Positions 61,519 to 64,000 of a stretch of DNA of 64,000 nt are shown piece by piece; the first letter of the stretch is position 1, and every line of letters starts with the position of its first letter. Both the position numbers and the translations under genes were made by a program. Where the stretch lies: the NCBI RefSeq assembly GCF_963664135.1, contig NZ_OY760905.1:3374736-3438735 (forward strand), written 5' to 3'. The DNA comes from an uncultured Acetobacterium sp. GTDB taxonomy: Bacteria > Bacillota > Clostridia > Eubacteriales > Eubacteriaceae. Below the pieces are notes generated by a model that saw only the letters and a list, made by a program, of their open reading frames with translations, ran no database searches and was not told the DNA's origin.

Positions 61519-62847
61519 ATGTTAGATTCAATTAATCGAGACGCGTTTACGCTGTTTAACCAGGGCGGAAACCTGATACCTTATGAGTATACTGGATATA
61601 AGAATGAAATTCTTGCATCAAAATCCACGGCATGGTTTGGGACAACATTGAACAGTTCCCCGATTTATGATGTTAAAGGTTCGGATGCTGCCAAATTTCT
61701 GTCATCCATTTGCATCAACAGTTTTTTTAAGATGAAGCCGGGCAGCATCCGTCATGCCGTTTTGTGCAATGAGCAGGGATTGATTCTGAATGATGGTGTA
61801 GTCATGATGATTGCCGAAAATCATTTCCGAACTTATTGGCTTAACCCGGTGGTGGGATATTATGTATCCGTTACGGATATGGATGTTGAAGGCGTTGATT
61901 TATCGGGGAAAGAGTTCTTTTTCCAGCTGGCCGGGCCAAAATCTCTGGAAATTCTGGAACAGGCAGCCCAAAGCGATCTCCACGATATTGCCTTTACCAA
62001 ACACCGGATGGCAAAGATTGCCGGGGTCGATGTGCGGATTCTTAGATTGGGCATGGCCGGCACCCTGGGCTATGAAATTCATGGCGACGCGGCAAACACT
62101 GAAGCGGTTTATGACTGTATCTGGGAAGTGGCCAAAACCTTTGATGCTAAAAAACTGGGACAAGTTGGGTATACCATGAATCATACCGAAGCTGGTTTCC
62201 CCAATATTAATATGCATTATCCGTTACCATGGTTCGAAACACCAGGTTTGCAGGAGTATCTGACTGAAAGACCGATGGAAGGATTCTTTAATCTGAACAG
62301 AATATTGGTTGGCAGCGTTGGCGAAGACTTAGAGTCACGATTTGTAACGCCTTATGATGTTGGTTGGGAATATCTGATTAAGTTTGATCATGATTTCATA
62401 GGAAAGGCGGCGCTGGAAGAAATCGCCAAAAACCCCAAAAGAACCATGGTCACCCTGGAGTGGAATCCCGATGATTTGGGCGAAATCTTTGCTTCACAAT
62501 TCAGAGGACAGGAAGTTGAACCCTTTGAAAGCATGGATGACCGTCCTATGGATATGTATTACAACAGCGGTTTTTCGATGTATTACCATGCGGATAAGGT
62601 TCTGGCTGAGGGCAAAGAGATTGGCATTTCCAGCGGTCGACTCAATAGTTATTATTATCAGCGAATGATTTCACTGGCGTTTATCAAGCCGGAATACGCC
62701 GTTGAAGGAAAAGAACTGACGGTTGTCTGGGGAACCCCGGGAAAACCGCAAAAAGAGATCCGGGCAAAAGTTGCCCGTTCACCTTATATGAATCTGGAAA
62801 ACAATAAGGAGATTGATGTGAATGACATTCCCAGATTTCAAAAATAG
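61519..62847 (+). CDS. THF-dependent aminomethyltransferase/O-demethylase-like (GcvT/LigM family)
   Basis: 442 residues. GcvT fold: an N-terminal domain (WFGTTLNSSPIYDVKGSDAAKFL), VLCNEQGLILNDGVV and FFQLAGPKSLEILE, YEIHGD, and a C-terminal barrel. Length and order fit LigM/DesA-type enzymes that move a methyl group from a methoxy-aromatic or similar compound to THF, more than canonical glycine-cleavage T protein (about 360). In an acetogen, methyl-THF feeds straight into acetyl-CoA synthesis. Substrate unassigned. Start after AAAAGGAGAAATAAA. Confidence 0.8.
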   Translation: MLDSINRDAFTLFNQGGNLIPYEYTGYKNEILASKSTAWFGTTLNSSPIYDVKGSDAAKFLSSICINSFFKMKPGSIRHAVLCNEQGLILNDGVVMMIAENHFRTYWLNPVVGYYVSVTDMDVEGVDLSGKEFFFQLAGPKSLEILEQAAQSDLHDIAFTKHRMAKIAGVDVRILRLGMAGTLGYEIHGDAANTEAVYDCIWEVAKTFDAKKLGQVGYTMNHTEAGFPNINMHYPLPWFETPGLQEYLTERPMEGFFNLNRILVGSVGEDLESRFVTPYDVGWEYLIKFDHDFIGKAALEEIAKNPKRTMVTLEWNPDDLGEIFASQFRGQEVEPFESMDDRPMDMYYNSGFSMYYHADKVLAEGKEIGISSGRLNSYYYQRMISLAFIKPEYAVEGKELTVVWGTPGKPQKEIRAKVARSPYMNLENNKEIDVNDIPRFQK

Positions 62848-63104
62848 CTATTAAGAATTGGATTTTTTGATCATCCAATTATCCTGAGAAAGAACAGAAT
62901 CCGGATAACAGTTTATTATCAAAAACAAAAAAACCTTTAGCAAAACAACATAATAGCAAGTACCAGTTCATACAATTAAACAAGTAAAGCGAGCAGGCCC
63001 ATTATCAAAGTATTTTTGTTGAAAAATAAAGAATATTTGAGATGGGCTCTGTTTATGGATAGTATAAGAAAAAGTAAAAGATCAATTGATCAGGAGGAAT
63101 AGTT

Positions 63105-64000
63105 ATGAAGAAAAATACTAAATGGATAGTGTTGGCGGTTACATGCCTCGCTCTTTTTGTGCCAAGTTATTGTCAGTATCAATTGCCGCCGTTGGCACCA
63201 GAGTTGATGACTACCTTTAATTTAACGATGACCGAGTTTTCGAGAGTATTTTCGGCGACAATGATACCGGCCATTTTTTTAAGTTTAATTGCTGGCATAT
63301 TAGTTGATAAGTTTGGGATAAAGAAAATAATAGGAATGAGTATCCTTGTGACGATTATAGGCGTCTGTTCACGTGTCTATGCCGATTCATTTACTTCATT
63401 GATGATAACCATGATGTCGATTGGTTTTTCGGCAGCGTTTTTAAATGCCAATGGACCTAAGATTATTGGCAGCTATTTTCCACAGGAAAAAATCAGTTCA
63501 ATGATGAGCTTTCTTTTGGCCAGTTCGACACTGGCAATGACAATTGGGATGGGTACAACAGGATTTTTTTCAACGATACAGAGTGCCTTTCTGGTGGCTG
63601 CGGTTATTAGTATAATTGCGGGTGTTCTTTGGCTTTTATTTATGAAAGACCCCATCAAAAATGAGAACGAGCGGCTGAATAAACAGGTATCCATCACAAT
63701 TGGAGAAAGTCTGATAACTGTTGTAAAATGCCAAACCGTATGGGTTGTCGGATTTTGTCTGATGGCGAATATGGGGTGTTTTGTGGCAATCAGTTCTTTC
63801 TTGCCAACTGCCTTGGTAGGACGGGGAATCGACATGATCGCAGCGGGTATGTATGGGTCGATTATGACGATGGGCACGCTCTTTGGTTGTTTGACAGCAC
63901 CATTAGTAGTTAAAAAAGTTGGAAAAATGAAGCCCGTTATGATGATTATGGCGATCGTTGCGGCCATTGGCAGTGCGTTTTTCTGGAATGCCCCGGAAGG
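63105..64000 (+). CDS. MFS transporter (runs off window)
   Basis: First 298 codons visible, no stop before the end. Signal-anchor-like first helix (WIVLAVTCLALFVPSYCQY), then repeated membrane helices; the GILVDKFGIKK loop (MFS motif A, D-x-x-G) lies between helices 2 and 3. Start at 63105 after CAGGAGGAATAGTT. Probably cotranscribed or coregulated with the methyltransferase at 61519, and may import its substrate (inference). The intergenic 62848-63104 has no gene. Confidence 0.85.
   Translation, partial: MKKNTKWIVLAVTCLALFVPSYCQYQLPPLAPELMTTFNLTMTEFSRVFSATMIPAIFLSLIAGILVDKFGIKKIIGMSILVTIIGVCSRVYADSFTSLMITMMSIGFSAAFLNANGPKIIGSYFPQEKISSMMSFLLASSTLAMTIGMGTTGFFSTIQSAFLVAAVISIIAGVLWLLFMKDPIKNENERLNKQVSITIGESLITVVKCQTVWVVGFCLMANMGCFVAISSFLPTALVGRGIDMIAAGMYGSIMTMGTLFGCLTAPLVVKKVGKMKPVMMIMAIVAAIGSAFFWNAPE

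Overview
The window looks like the chromosome of an acetogenic, strictly anaerobic Firmicute, most probably Acetobacterium or a close Eubacteriaceae relative. The evidence is an acetyl-CoA synthase gene (acsB) with a CooT-type nickel protein and a DUF3842 gene behind it, two tetrahydrofolate riboswitches, a low-to-medium G+C content, and clostridial ChW-repeat proteins. The species call is inference; the functional calls come from visible motifs.

Layout. 1-3.5 kb: end of a Wood-Ljungdahl operon (small His-motif protein, acsB, cooT-like, DUF3842, second His-motif protein). 3.7-5.6 kb: VanY-type carboxypeptidase, tRNA-Arg(CCT), small membrane protein, GNAT acetyltransferase. 5.8-9.5 kb: rpmG-secE-nusG-rplK-rplA-(L10 leader)-rplJ-rplL. 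9.5-11.5 kb: proS and a MetH-activation-like protein. 11.6-14.6 kb, minus strand: folate operon folE-HD-folP-folBK behind a THF riboswitch with a terminator. 14.9-17.2 kb: three-gene unit with a condensation-type acyltransferase. 17.7-20.3 kb: CoA-transferase A/B and an OxlT-like MFS carrier. 20.4-27.8 kb: housekeeping genes (YgjP-like protease, thyX, luxS, recU, pseudouridine synthase, class II aldolase, folT behind a second THF riboswitch, rubredoxin-like protein).

27.8-51.3 kb is accessory DNA at the 3' end of tRNA-Thr(CGT). The tRNA 3' end is repeated at about 39.73 kb and 51.26 kb, so two elements of about 11.9 and 11.5 kb lie in tandem. Element 1 has an integrase with an inserted HTH, a divergent repressor/HTH switch, a HUH rolling-circle Rep, a Rha/antirepressor, a LexA-like box, about 2 kb of unusual hairpin-rich non-coding DNA, HicAB, several small proteins and a sigma factor, but no capsid or conjugation genes. 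Element 2 has no visible integrase. It carries a cluster of secreted ChW-repeat proteins (one with M23 peptidase and C-type lectin domains), an IS3 insertion, a DUF4062 protein and an AP2-family pseudogene.

51.3-56.1 kb is a decayed zone: a hydrolase/phosphoribosyltransferase pair, IS21 and IS3 fragments, a broken AbiE-type toxin-antitoxin pair and a broken metallo-beta-lactamase-fold gene. 56.1-59.2 kb is a compact lipoate unit: lipoate ligase, free-standing lipoyl domain, lipoyl synthase, second ligase. 59.8-64 kb: a PucR-type regulator divergent from a GcvT/LigM-like THF methyltransferase, then an MFS transporter running off the window. The THF-linked enzymes, folate synthesis and uptake genes and acsB all fit one-carbon metabolism of an acetogen.
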